DNA of 64,000 nucleotides, from assembly GCA_036924285.1 (NCBI GenBank), contig JAYKYS010000002.1, forward strand, positions 37,494,501 through 37,558,500, in the 5' to 3' direction. The stretch's first letter is position 1, and each line of letters starts with the position of its first letter. The notes below the pieces were generated by a model, which did not search any database, was not told the DNA's origin, and saw nothing but the letters and a program-made list of their open reading frames with translations. This DNA comes from Asterella californica. Taxonomy: Eukaryota > Streptophyta > Marchantiopsida > Marchantiales > Aytoniaceae. Position numbers and translations under genes: made by a program. Below are positions 1-9,572 of this stretch, in pieces.

Positions 1-323
1 GATTCCAGGCTGAAAGTTCGTATGTGTGTTCTGTAGGATCTCATTTACATGAAAGAGAAGTTTTGAAGTCTAAACCATCATATGTTTCTTATTCTTGAGT
101 GATAAGTTCATCTTCTGACCTTATTACTACTAGTCAGTCTTGATTTTCACTTTCTGAACATATAAGAAGACCCAATAGATCTGTGTGAGTGTTTATAGTG
201 CCACGTTACAACTTGAAACCTATCTCTTGAGTAAACAACCACAGCTAGAAGCCCAACGTCTTCATAGGTAGACGTATCACAGCTAGAAGGTTCCGTCCTT
301 CCCAAGAAACTCTCATCACGACA
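1..323 (+). repeat. Element A 5' LTR, 3' portion only
   Basis: These bases match the last part of the 3' LTR, from about 21900 to 22225, including the end CACGACA. If both LTRs are about 1519 bp, some 1.2 kb lies to the left of the window. Confidence 0.88.
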
Positions 324-325
324 TC

Positions 326-343
326 TGGTGCTTCCACTGAGAG
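326..343 (+). other. Element A primer-binding site (putative)
   Basis: It begins with TGG, the complement of a tRNA CCA end, two bases after the LTR end. I could not match the rest to a specific tRNA from memory. Confidence 0.5.
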
Positions 344-393
344 ATCTTGGGGTGATTGATCGCGGAGGTTGAGATTCTTATACAAAGAAGAGA

Positions 394-1944
394 TGAAACG
401 CAAGAGCGGACGTGCTGCTATTGCCTCTATGGCTAGAGTATCGGCATCTACTGCTGCATCTACGTCTTTTGCAGCGACATCTACATATGGTTTAGATACG
501 GCTGAGATCTTGAAGACGCTTGCGGCCCTGGTCCAACAGCATCTGATCGTTGGAGGGGGTGAGTTAAAATCCACCAAGGCTTTACAAACGATTGTGAATA
601 GGTGTGGAAGATTTGAGGGTAGAGATATATCTAGATATCTACACGAGTATAGAGGAGAGATGGAACTGGTTAGAGTTACAGATGTTGAGATGATAGTCGG
701 TTTCGAGTTAGCTGTGATTTCTGAACTACGAGACCAAGTTAGGTATGTGTAGAGAAGAAATCTTGGTATCTAGATGAGTTTTGAGCGATCTCTTCGAGAG
801 GAGTTTCTTGAAGAGGATTCAGAGAGAGTCACTAGGAGAACGTTTATGGATTGGGTTGAGCAACAACCTGGTCGTATGATGGGACTGAACGAGATATTGA
901 GAGAGTTTGATTGGAGATACCGTCAACTTTCAACTCTAGAACGGATAACCTTAGATGCTAAGAAAACAAAGTTTTTTCTACAAGCTATCGATGATGCTAC
1001 AGCAGATCGATTATGTTTTATGTTGGTCGATCGATCAACTGAAAGAGGAGTTACTATTGACTGAGAAAGAGTCGAGGATGGTGTTGTTGTACTAACAGTC
1101 AGAGGCGTGGAAGAGTGGCTGTGAGAAGACGTCCGCTTCCAGAAGTGACCTCTCAACCTCGCACTGCTCCTCAAGTACAGCAACCTCCGGCTCCTGTTCC
1201 TAGACCTGTTGTCCCGGCTGCAATTCCTTTGATGCTAGTTGTGCTAGTTCTTGCACAAAGGACACATGTTCAAAGACCTGCGGAGAATCATGGATAGCAG
1301 AATCAGATCGAAGATCTTATCTGATAGATGTGTGAGTTGAAGATGAAGTTAGCTGGCTTGCAGAGAGAGCAGTCACTGACGTCTACTACTGCACGTCCAG
1401 GAAGTGCTCTTATTCGTAGATTTATATGGTGTGACAACCCTGATCATTTCCAAGGAGATTGTCTAGAGCTCACAGCTACTTTGCGAGGTGGTGTGGTTCG
1501 CTACCAGAACAGTAGGTTGCACCTTTCTTCTACTGGAGAGCTGCTGAGCACGCAGTTTGGGCGAGGAGGCATGAGGAATCTACCTCATATTGCTGCGGGT
1601 GTAACGATAACTGCGTTGATGACACCGCTGGTAAATTCTGATGTATATGCTGGATATCGAAGTCTCTTCTAGTCTTACGTTGCTAGATATGACTGTTGAG
1701 AAGAGTATTGCTCCAGTTCTTTCAGAGATACTGAAGAGAGGAGCCGAGTCTATCCATAGAGTCATAGGGTGAAGAGATCATGTGGACGCTACTTCTATGA
1801 AAGCATTCTTGGATGTGGATAGACACGTTCACTGGCAGGATGCTTCTGTGGAGGAAAAGAGGTGACGAGAAGCCTCTGAACTTGATACTGGAGTTCCAGA
1901 GGAGACTGGAGACAGACGGAGAGTTACTAGGAGGCGAGCAGCTC
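394..1944 (+). pseudogene. Element A gag remnant (capsid and zinc knuckle)
   Basis: Three reading-frame pieces align in order to the gag of element D: a capsid-like piece (394-752), a second piece with the shared motif EDSERVTRRTF (774-1064), and a zinc-knuckle piece with CX2CX4HX4C (CIWC-type in D, here FIWCDNPDH...C, first Cys lost) at 1328-1672. Several stops and shifts separate them. At the place where D has an in-frame TAA after its capsid part, this copy has no stop (sense codons around LQREQ). Element C inserted at 1944/1945. Confidence 0.85.
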
Positions 1945-2744
1945 TGTAAGCCGGCCTGTCTCTCACCCAGGGGTACCTCAGATGACTAGGATTACTAGTG
2001 CACCTTAATTACAAAGATTCTATCACACCCATGCTCACTTCACTCAACTCTCTGACCCGTATGGTCACATCGGTCCCTCTAATAGCGTTCCTGCAAACAA
2101 GTTCTAACCCCGCCCTCCACATTGCATCACATAGTACTCAAGGACTCTCAAGGTCTCCAATGCTCACTTTACTTATAGACAGGAAAATGAGAGTCTCTTC
2201 CACCTTCTCAACTCCTCCTTATATACTCTACAACTTCTTACCGTGGTAACTTTCACTAAGTTACGTTACCTCATGGTAAGTGCGCAATCCAAAATAGTAA
2301 AACTTCTAAAGGCTACTAAGCCTTTAAGAATAGCACACACATTACTTGTTCTACTTTACAAAAGTAAGAGATTCTCCTACTTTAGTTTTTGTAAAGTGTT
2401 AACTTTCCACCCTATCCAATCGGAAGGCGACAACAAACTAATACGTCTTTTGAGGAGCATCTTTAGATCTTTGTGCATGACTTTCCATCATGCATCCAAT
2501 CAGCGATGGTCAACAAAGTTACATACTTTTGAGAAGCATATTTAGAGCTCCGCACTTATCACATAGTGTCATAGTGGAACCTCTAATAGTTTCCCCAACT
2601 TAGTTATAACTATCTCCGCTAGTTATGGCTAGTTTTGATCGCTCTAGATTTAGATCTTCGAACTAGAGTAACCTATAAGATAGTCATACCTAATGAAACT
2701 TATATAAACATGCACACAAATAATGGGATACTTGTGACGTGACA
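1945..2744 (-). repeat. Element C 3' LTR
   Basis: 800-bp direct repeat of 8773-9572. On the minus strand it begins TGTCACG and ends CTTACA. The small open frames inside it occur identically in the other LTR and are not treated as genes. Confidence 0.96.
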
Positions 2745-2754
2745 TTTACCCCCA
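2745..2754 (-). other. Element C polypurine tract
   Basis: Minus strand reads TGGGGGTAAA directly before the 3' LTR start TGTCAC, the expected place for the plus-strand primer. Confidence 0.8.
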
Positions 2755-2757
2755 GAC

Positions 2758-5700
2758 TTAATTTTCACTCCGTCCTCGGAGTGAAGTATCACGTTGATGA
2801 AACTTCTTCAACTTGTCGTGGTTCACTCGGTCGAAGAACGTACCACTTCTCTCTTGAAGATCATAGGTGTTATTACTCCACACTTTGGAGATGATGAAAG
2901 GCCCAAAATATCGACGTAAGAACTTCTTTTGAACTCGCTTGTGCCTAATAGCATCCCATAGCATCACCCACTCACCCTTTTGAAATGGCTGTAACTTCGT
3001 TTTGTTCTTCGCCAAGCGCTTGTCGTAGCTCTTCTTCTGTTGTAGTTGGGCCATCTCAATTCGTTGAGCTGCATCGTCTCTATTCTCCTCCAGCTCCAAC
3101 AAAGTTTCTCTCCTCTCTTTCTCAGCTATTTGACCACCCTTTCTCTTTAATCCAGCTTGTAAGGTCTGAAAGGTGGTTAGGTCGAACTGGATCGGTAATA
3201 TGGATTCCAACCCATACACCATCTTGAAAGGTGAATATCCCGTAGATGTCTTCACTGTTGTTCGATACTCCCATAGAACCGCATGAAGACGCTTGTCCCA
3301 GTTGTGTTTGGCCCCTTCCATGTCAGCATCCTTTGCTAACATCTGACACAAGGTAAAGTTTGTCCTCTCTACCAAACCGTTTGAACTAGGTTTATATGAA
3401 GTAGTAACCCTCTGAGAAATGGAGAAGTGGGTGCACATAGCAGTAGTCATGCCACTCACAAATTCTCGACCCCTATCAGAAACTAACTCCAAAGGACATC
3501 CAAACCTAGTTATGATCCGTTCGTACAGAAATCTACCCACCTCAACTTCTCCAATAGTTACAAGAGGTCTAGCTTCTACCCACTTCGTAAGATAATCTGT
3601 GGCTACAACAATATACTTATTGTTGCGAGGGGTGCGATTCAAAGGCCCAACAAAATCTATTCCCCATTTCTCGAAAGGTCCAAGAACCGGAATAGATCTA
3701 AGAGGAGTGGAAACACTAGATTTGATAGAGAAAGCTTGACAAACATCACAGGTTTTACAATACGTCAAGCAATCTCTAAACATCCCCCTCCAGTGATATC
3801 CCGCATCGAGTATCTTATGAGCCGTCAACTTGCCTGCGAAATGTCCTCCACATACTGGACCGTCATGGAATTCTTCCATGAGTCGTAGAGACTCCTCCTT
3901 GCTCGCAGCTCTTCTCAGGACCCCATCAACTCCTTCACGGAATAACACACCTTCCACCACCGAGTAAGGTTGACTTCGTTTCACCAGTGCCTTCTTCTCT
4001 CTGGTCCGCATCCCATCTGGATAGACACCTTCCGTAACAAAATCCCAAATTTCTTGATATTCTATTGGGATAATAGAGTTGCTCAAGACCATCAAATCTT
4101 CGTCAGGAAAGGTGTCATCCACCGGCTCCTCTCCATCCCCATCGTAAGCTCTAGATAGCAAATCTGCATTCGCGTGTTTCTTCCCTGGTCGATCGCAGAT
4201 CTCATAGTCGTACTCTGACAATAAGAGCTTCCACCTTGCTAATCGTCCTTCGACCATAGGTTTATTGAAGATGTACTTCAATGCCTTATGATCTGTAACG
4301 ATAGTGAACTTGCCTCCTATGAGATAATGTCGAAATTTTCTCAAAGCATAGATCACTGCTAATCCTTCTCTCTCTGTCACAGAATAATTTCTCTCTGCCT
4401 TGATCATTTGCCGACTAGCATATGCGATAGGATGATCTCTACCTTCAACATCATACTGACTTAAAGTACATCCTACTGCTATATTTGAAGCATCCGTATA
4501 TAGAATAAACTGTTTATTCCAATCGGGCTTAACCAAGATCGGAGCTGAAGTAAGAGCTTTCTTCAGTTCCTCAAAGGCGGCTAGAGCTTCTTCATCTCCT
4601 AAAATCAACACGTAATCTACTCCCTTCTTCAGATATGCTGTCAAAGCATATGCTTTATGTGAGAATGAGAGTATAAACCTTCGATAATACCCCACCATAC
4701 CTAAAAATTGTCGTAGCTTAGTGAGAGTACTAGGAAAAGGGAGCTCTAAGATCTTCTGCACCTTCTCTGGATCAACGGCAATGCCGTCCTTGGATATGAT
4801 ATGACCCAAGAGTAACCCTTCCTCACACCCAAAAATACATTTCTCCGGATTGAGAGATGCATTTGCTACATCTAAACATTCTAAGACCTTCACAAGGTGC
4901 TCAAAATGCTTCTCCTTACTCCCGTAAACACAAAAGTCATCTATAAAATCTCTCACAAACTTTCCTAAGAAAGGTTCGAACACTTTGTTCATAAACCTTT
5001 GGAACGTCGCAGGAGCATTACACAGACCAAATGGCATGACTCGAAATGCAAACGTACCCCACGGAGTAGTGAAAGTGGTCAGGTGTTGATGTTCTGGTGC
5101 AATTTTGATCTGGTTATATCCGCTATAACCATCTCCAAAGCTGTACCATTCGTTTCCCGCCACTTCTTCCAAGATCTCGTCGATGAAAGGTAGAGGATAA
5201 TAATCCTTCTTTGTGACCGCATTGAGCTTCTTGTAATCAACACACACCCTCAATTTGCCATTTTTCTTTTTTACGATCACAATGGGTGATACCCATTCAG
5301 AATGCTCCACCTCGTAAATGAACCCAGCAGTGTGCAGCTTCTCGATCTCTTCTTTCACCAGATCCGCAATTGGAGGACTCACCCTTCGTTGCTTCTGTCG
5401 CACCGGTTTGACTTCCTTCTCTAACTCGATACGGTGTTGCTCCAGTGTGACCTCCCTCAGATCCTTGTAACTAAATGCAAATACATGAATGTATTTACGA
5501 AAGATCTCTTCGAAACAACTCTTCTCCTCTTTAGTAACCTTCGATCCATAACGTAAGGTGACAATTCTTCTCTCCACCTCCTCGGGAGTCAATGGTTCTT
5601 TGTCTCGATCTCTTTGCACTTCCGGAGAAGGGAAAAGATCCACTACATTCACACCCACATTTCGTTCTTCTCTCTCCTCCTCTGACGATGTATTTTCAGA

Positions 5701-5790
5701 TTCTGAATCTGAAGAATTGGTACCTACATCAGAAGTAGTATCGACAACTTCTGACTCCCAGTAGTCCGATGTGGGTCGATCCGATTCCGA
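2758..5790 (-). CDS. pol: Element C pol: reverse transcriptase, RNase H, integrase
   Basis: Open from just after a TAG (5791-5793) to a stop at 2758. In order: an acidic linker, RT with the catalytic FIDDF motif (YxDD box) and the VMPFGL...FQRFM region; RNase H with YTDAS, a central Glu (TEREGL), TDHKAL and ADLLSRA; integrase with an H...H...C-x2-C zinc domain (CKTCDVC) and the D, D, E core in WGIDFVGPL, VSDRGREF and NGLVERT; and a basic C-terminus. This copies element RNA into DNA and inserts it. It has no start of its own near the 5' end and is in frame with the upstream protease frame, so expression would need passage through the TAG. Apart from that stop it looks intact. Confidence 0.93.
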   Translation of the reverse strand, partial: SESDRPTSDYWESEVVDTTSDVGTNSSDSESENTSSEEEREERNVGVNVVDLFPSPEVQRDRDKEPLTPEEVERRIVTLRYGSKVTKEEKSCFEEIFRKYIHVFAFSYKDLREVTLEQHRIELEKEVKPVRQKQRRVSPPIADLVKEEIEKLHTAGFIYEVEHSEWVSPIVIVKKKNGKLRVCVDYKKLNAVTKKDYYPLPFIDEILEEVAGNEWYSFGDGYSGYNQIKIAPEHQHLTTFTTPWGTFAFRVMPFGLCNAPATFQRFMNKVFEPFLGKFVRDFIDDFCVYGSKEKHFEHLVKVLECLDVANASLNPEKCIFGCEEGLLLGHIISKDGIAVDPEKVQKILELPFPSTLTKLRQFLGMVGYYRRFILSFSHKAYALTAYLKKGVDYVLILGDEEALAAFEELKKALTSAPILVKPDWNKQFILYTDASNIAVGCTLSQYDVEGRDHPIAYASRQMIKAERNYSVTEREGLAVIYALRKFRHYLIGGKFTIVTDHKALKYIFNKPMVEGRLARWKLLLSEYDYEICDRPGKKHANADLLSRAYDGDGEEPVDDTFPDEDLMVLSNSIIPIEYQEIWDFVTEGVYPDGMRTREKKALVKRSQPYSVVEGVLFREGVDGVLRRAASKEESLRLMEEFHDGPVCGGHFAGKLTAHKILDAGYHWRGMFRDCLTYCKTCDVCQAFSIKSSVSTPLRSIPVLGPFEKWGIDFVGPLNRTPRNNKYIVVATDYLTKWVEARPLVTIGEVEVGRFLYERIITRFGCPLELVSDRGREFVSGMTTAMCTHFSISQRVTTSYKPSSNGLVERTNFTLCQMLAKDADMEGAKHNWDKRLHAVLWEYRTTVKTSTGYSPFKMVYGLESILPIQFDLTTFQTLQAGLKRKGGQIAEKERRETLLELEENRDDAAQRIEMAQLQQKKSYDKRLAKNKTKLQPFQKGEWVMLWDAIRHKRVQKKFLRRYFGPFIISKVWSNNTYDLQERSGTFFDRVNHDKLKKFHQRDTSLRGRSEN

Positions 5791-7011
5791 CTACCCAACT
5801 TGATCTCCGAGCAATGGAACTTTGATCCGGTGGTGATTCGGTCCGATGCGTAAATAACCTTTGTGCCAGTTATCCGTTGCATGTACTGCTCGAAGCCAAG
5901 GTCTTCCGAGTAACATTTCATAACTTGACTCCTTCAAGATTTGAAATGTCATGTTTACTTGCACTCCCATTACTGACACGCAAACTCTCTCCAGCACTCC
6001 CAATGGCCTAACTCGCTGTCTGTTAGCCATGCCAACCGTGATACTAGAAGGACGCGTTGGTACTAGATCCAACTTCCTCATGAGTCGTTCCGAGATGGCG
6101 TTTACTGCCGATCCTCCATCGACAAGAACATCAGAGACATCTCTCCCATTGATACGAGCCTCTACTTTTGATGCCTTGTTGCATACCTCTCCTTCACTAG
6201 CGTCTAAAGCACTCACACCGACAGTAGAAGGATTTACCTTCTTCTTCCGACCTCGTCGGGAGCTTAGACCGCTACGAAGTTCTTTCCTCACCGAAGGATT
6301 CAGAGCAATCAACTGTCCCACAGTAATGTTTGCTCGTTGCTTTCCCACGTCTTCCACCACATTGTATTTTGATTGCTCCATTGAAATTGTGAAATCAGTA
6401 TTTCTCAATTTCTTCCGTCGCTCTTTGGTTTTTGAAGAAGATTTGCTACTCCGAGTATTTTGACTTGGAGAATCTTCCATCACGACCGGTTCTCCCTCCT
6501 CGAAATGCGTCCTCATCCTCTTCCTCTCTTGAGCTAACAGCTCTACAGACTGAAAACCTTCTCGTACATCTCGCGGCTCCAAGATGTCAATGCATGCTAC
6601 ACCCTTGTCCTTACTTTGTGAAGTTGAAGCTCCATCCGCCGTTCCACCATTACGACTCGGACAATTACGTTGGAAGTGTGATCCTCCGCACGTAAAACAT
6701 CCTTGGCTCGTGTAGTTATTGGGTGATCCTTGCGGTGGTCCACCTCTGGACTGATAGTTTCCATAACCTCGTGAGCCCCCTCCAACATTTGGGCTCCGGT
6801 GTTGCAACAAATTCACCATATTGATCTTCAAATCTGCCAGAGAATCTGTCAAACTTTTCAACTCATCACGAAAGTCGGGAGTAACAGATCTAGATGGTAC
6901 AGTGACTGTAACCGCACTAGTAGGAGCTATCGGAGTCAGATTTTGAAATCGAACAGTCGGAACACTCGCAGGTTCAGAGTTGGCATGCTCGGTCCTTGCA
7001 CATCTCCACAT
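5791..7011 (-). CDS. Element C nucleocapsid zinc knuckle and aspartic protease
   Basis: The frame carries a Gly/Arg-rich stretch, a knuckle of unusual spacing (CFTCGGSHFQRNC, CX2CX3HX4C) and an aspartic protease with active site LVDGGSAVN, followed by the LLGRPWL motif near the end. It lies in a different frame from the capsid part of gag (6936-7583) and overlaps it by about 75 bp, so a one-base shift near 6975-6985 is needed to join them. It ends at TAG 5791-5793. The RT frame continues in the same frame directly after this stop. Confidence 0.85.
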   Translation of the reverse strand: MWRCARTEHANSEPASVPTVRFQNLTPIAPTSAVTVTVPSRSVTPDFRDELKSLTDSLADLKINMVNLLQHRSPNVGGGSRGYGNYQSRGGPPQGSPNNYTSQGCFTCGGSHFQRNCPSRNGGTADGASTSQSKDKGVACIDILEPRDVREGFQSVELLAQERKRMRTHFEEGEPVVMEDSPSQNTRSSKSSSKTKERRKKLRNTDFTISMEQSKYNVVEDVGKQRANITVGQLIALNPSVRKELRSGLSSRRGRKKKVNPSTVGVSALDASEGEVCNKASKVEARINGRDVSDVLVDGGSAVNAISERLMRKLDLVPTRPSSITVGMANRQRVRPLGVLERVCVSVMGVQVNMTFQILKESSYEMLLGRPWLRAVHATDNWHKGYLRIGPNHHRIKVPLLGDQVG

Positions 7012-7583
7012 GCTGCCCCAACAGTCATTGGTTGCAAGTCGTCTCCATCCAAACTCTCTTCCATCCTGGTTGCGATCTTCACTGCATCAGCCTTCGAAGT
7101 TGGTCTCTCATACCGCACTTGTGTTCGAATCTCCGGCCTCAATCCCCCAATAAAATTCTTTGTGAGCATTGCTCCAATGCCCACCATCGTTGGTTCTACT
7201 ACATCTCCACTCTTTCGTAAAACCACCCGAAACTTCTGTTCTAATTTCTCCACCCTCTCGGCGTAAGTCCTTACTTTCTCTTTCTCTCCTTGTTTGAGGT
7301 AAGTTACCTCTACCATTAACTTCTCGTAACTTTCATCGGGAAGAAAAGTTTCAATTAAGGCCTCCGTCAATACTTCCCAAGTATCAACTGGAGTCCCCAC
7401 TACGCTTCTCTTCTTCCTATCCTCATACCATATCAATGCAGAATTTTCAAGAAATTCAGGTATCAACCCTACCCACTCGCTCTTCTTTCGATCTCCATTG
7501 CCAATGCATGCTCTTTTGAAGTCCCTCACAAATCCTTCCACGTCTTCTCCATCCTTTCCGTAAAACACCGGAAGTTTCCCCAT
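6936..7583 (-). CDS. gag: Element C gag, capsid part
   Basis: Starts at a true ATG (7583). It contains the retrotransposon gag helical region (FVRDFKRAC, ALIWYEDRKK, LIETFLPDESY, VRTYAERVEKLEQKF, FIGGLRPEIR), the capsid part that assembles the virus-like particle. The frame runs out at 6936 while the nucleocapsid-protease frame is already open, so the true gag probably changes frame near 6980. I saw no classical slippery heptamer there, so a one-base indel is as likely as recoding. Confidence 0.85.
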   Translation of the reverse strand: MGKLPVFYGKDGEDVEGFVRDFKRACIGNGDRKKSEWVGLIPEFLENSALIWYEDRKKRSVVGTPVDTWEVLTEALIETFLPDESYEKLMVEVTYLKQGEKEKVRTYAERVEKLEQKFRVVLRKSGDVVEPTMVGIGAMLTKNFIGGLRPEIRTQVRYERPTSKADAVKIATRMEESLDGDDLQPMTVGAACGDVQGPSMPTLNLRVFRLFDFKI

Positions 7584-7718
7584 TCTTCTCTTCTTTTCTT
7601 CTTCTTACTCAAGGAACTGCTTGCGGATGTGAAGATCGCACTTCACCGCAATCCACAATTTCCCCGTTGAGCTCTCTCCTCTCCAAAGGTTGGAATAAGT
7701 TTGACCCTCATGGTCATC

Positions 7719-8183
7719 TTATCTCTCGTGTGACAGACTATCTCCATCCTCGCTAGAGGTCTTCACTCGTTCCGTTTCTACACTCAACCTTCTCTCGAGA
7801 CCTTCGGCTACAGTTTCTAGCAAAGCAACCACTGCGCTACACTCGTGCTCAACTGGAATCCCGTCCACTCCACATCTAGGACAAAAGGTTGTAGGGTCAA
7901 TGACGCCTTGTCTAGGGGAAGAAGGACCTATGTGTAAGCTTAAGTCGACCAACCCTCTTCGCTCACGCAAAAGTCTATTCTTCGTAGGACACTTGCTCAC
8001 TTTATGTCCTTCTTCTCCACACAAAAAGCACCTCGAGTTCTTCTCCTGGTTCTTTCGACTACTCTCTGCTTCTTCCTCAAATTCTAGTCGAAATTCTCCT
8101 TTCGCCAGATCAGCGGTAACTATCACCGCATAACCTTGAGGGATCTTGCTCAACCTCAATTTCCACTCTTGCTGTCCTACCAT
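7719..8183 (-). CDS. Element C ORF0: extra CCHC zinc-knuckle protein upstream of gag
   Basis: A 154-codon frame from a true ATG (8183). It carries a canonical CX2CX4HX4C knuckle (CFLCGEEGHKVSKC, about residues 52-65), a second Cys pair (CPRCGVDG) followed by HEC, and a Glu/Ser-rich tail. It lies between the 5' leader and the gag ATG and is in the same frame as gag; two in-frame TAA codons (near 7719 and 7607) separate them. It could be an N-terminal extension of gag lost to stops, or a separate nucleic-acid-binding protein. I do not recognise it as a standard part of a plant Ty3/gypsy element. Confidence 0.6.
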   Translation of the reverse strand: MVGQQEWKLRLSKIPQGYAVIVTADLAKGEFRLEFEEEAESSRKNQEKNSRCFLCGEEGHKVSKCPTKNRLLRERRGLVDLSLHIGPSSPRQGVIDPTTFCPRCGVDGIPVEHECSAVVALLETVAEGLERRLSVETERVKTSSEDGDSLSHER

Positions 8184-8748
8184 GACGATGATCCGTCATA
8201 CATCTCTCTCGCTCTATAGTTTGTTTGAACTTTTGATCACTCGACTATCTTCTCGCTTAGCAATCTCTCACATTACTAAGTAGAAGCTTAACTTGTCAAC
8301 CTTGAGCCTCAAAGATCGAACATAACCCTCTCAAGAATTCTGAAATTCTTTCACTCTTTTACTTCAGCAAGCGATATAACAGATTTGACCCCCCTTCGCT
8401 TCGAATGCCATAACTCCAGTTCTACTCGATCAATTCACGCATGATTTGGGTGCCTAGATAGCTTATCTTGCAAGCTATCAGCATGGAAGATTTCAAGGTC
8501 TAACTATAAAAACTGAAAATATGAAAATGACTGTAAACTCCTTCCCGAGAGCTCACTATTTGATACCGAAAAACCTCCTTAACTTCCGAAAGACATAACT
8601 CTCTCCTTACAATTGATCTCTCGGAGATATCAAGCTTATTGGAAAGCTTATCTTGCCCTCTATAACATGGTGTATGTACAAAGGTTCTGAACTCATGCTC
8701 AAAAACAGACATGAACTGTACTAACAACTAAATATGAATCTTTGTATC
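8184..8748 (-). other. Element C untranslated leader
   Basis: Lies between the PBS and the ORF0 ATG. No convincing coding frame; the 75-codon frame at 8500-8727 looks like chance. Confidence 0.6.
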
Positions 8749-8769
8749 GAGGTCCCGGCAACGGAACCA
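8749..8769 (-). other. Element C primer-binding site, tRNA-Asp-like
   Basis: Minus strand reads TGGTTCCGTTGCCGGGACC, starting 3 bases inside the 5' LTR. Plant tRNA-Asp ends CCCCGGCAACGGCGCCA, giving a match at all but a few positions. This primer is known for other plant gypsy elements such as the Athila group. Confidence 0.7.
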
Positions 8770-8772
8770 AAA

Positions 8773-9572
8773 TGTAAGCCGGCCTGTCTCTCACCCAGGG
8801 GTACCTCAGATGACTAGGATTACTAGTGCACCTTAATTACAAAGATTCTATCACACCCATGCTCACTTCACTCAACTCTCTGACCCGTATGGTCACATCG
8901 GTCCCTCTAATAGCGTTCCTGCAAACAAGTTCTAACCCCGCCCTCCACATTGCATCACATAGTACTCAAGGACTCTCAAGGTCTCCAATGCTCACTTTAC
9001 TTATAGACAGGAAAATGAGAGTCTCTTCCACCTTCTCAACTCCTCCTTATATACTCTACAACTTCTTACCGTGGTAACTTTCACTAAGTTACGTTACCTC
9101 ATGGTAAGTGCGCAATCCAAAATAGTAAAACTTCTAAAGGCTACTAAGCCTTTAAGAATAGCACACACATTACTTGTTCTACTTTACAAAAGTAAGAGAT
9201 TCTCCTACTTTAGTTTTTGTAAAGTGTTAACTTTCCACCCTATCCAATCGGAAGGCGACAACAAACTAATACGTCTTTTGAGGAGCATCTTTAGATCTTT
9301 GTGCATGACTTTCCATCATGCATCCAATCAGCGATGGTCAACAAAGTTACATACTTTTGAGAAGCATATTTAGAGCTCCGCACTTGTCACATAGTGTCAT
9401 AGTGGAACCTCTAATAGTTTCCCCAACTTAGTTATAACTATCTCCGCTAGTTATGGCTAGTTTTGATCACTCTAGATTTAGATCTTCGAACTAGAGTAAC
9501 CTATAAGATAGTCATACCTAATGAAACTTATATAAACATGCACACAAATAATGGGATACTTGTGACGTGACA
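8773..9572 (-). repeat. Element C 5' LTR
   Basis: 800-bp partner of 1945-2744. It ends at 9572 and is followed by GCTC, the target duplication. Confidence 0.96.
9047..9053 (-). promoter_or_regulatory. Element C LTR TATA box
   Basis: Minus strand reads GAGTATATAAGG. Identical at 2219-2225 in the other LTR. It is a good candidate for the core promoter of the element. Confidence 0.55.

Larger units (their letters stand above)
1945..9572 (-). mobile_element. Element C: young Ty3/gypsy retrotransposon nested in A
   Basis: Complete 7628-bp element on the minus strand. The two 800-bp LTRs (1945-2744 and 8773-9572) start TGT and end ACA and I saw only two differences between them. It is flanked by a 4-bp duplication GCTC (1941-1944 and 9573-9576). 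A tRNA-Asp-like PBS lies next to the right (5') LTR and a G-rich polypurine tract next to the left (3') LTR. Coding order on the minus strand: a zinc-knuckle ORF0, gag, zinc knuckle plus protease, then RT, RNase H and integrase. No chromodomain is seen. Several in-frame stops and one frame change interrupt it despite its youth. Confidence 0.95.

Noticed and set aside
1998..2545. Two + strand ORFs of 83 and 100 codons, repeated exactly at 8826-9373.
   Set aside because: They lie inside the two LTRs of element C and are identical only because the LTRs are; no domain or coding signal.
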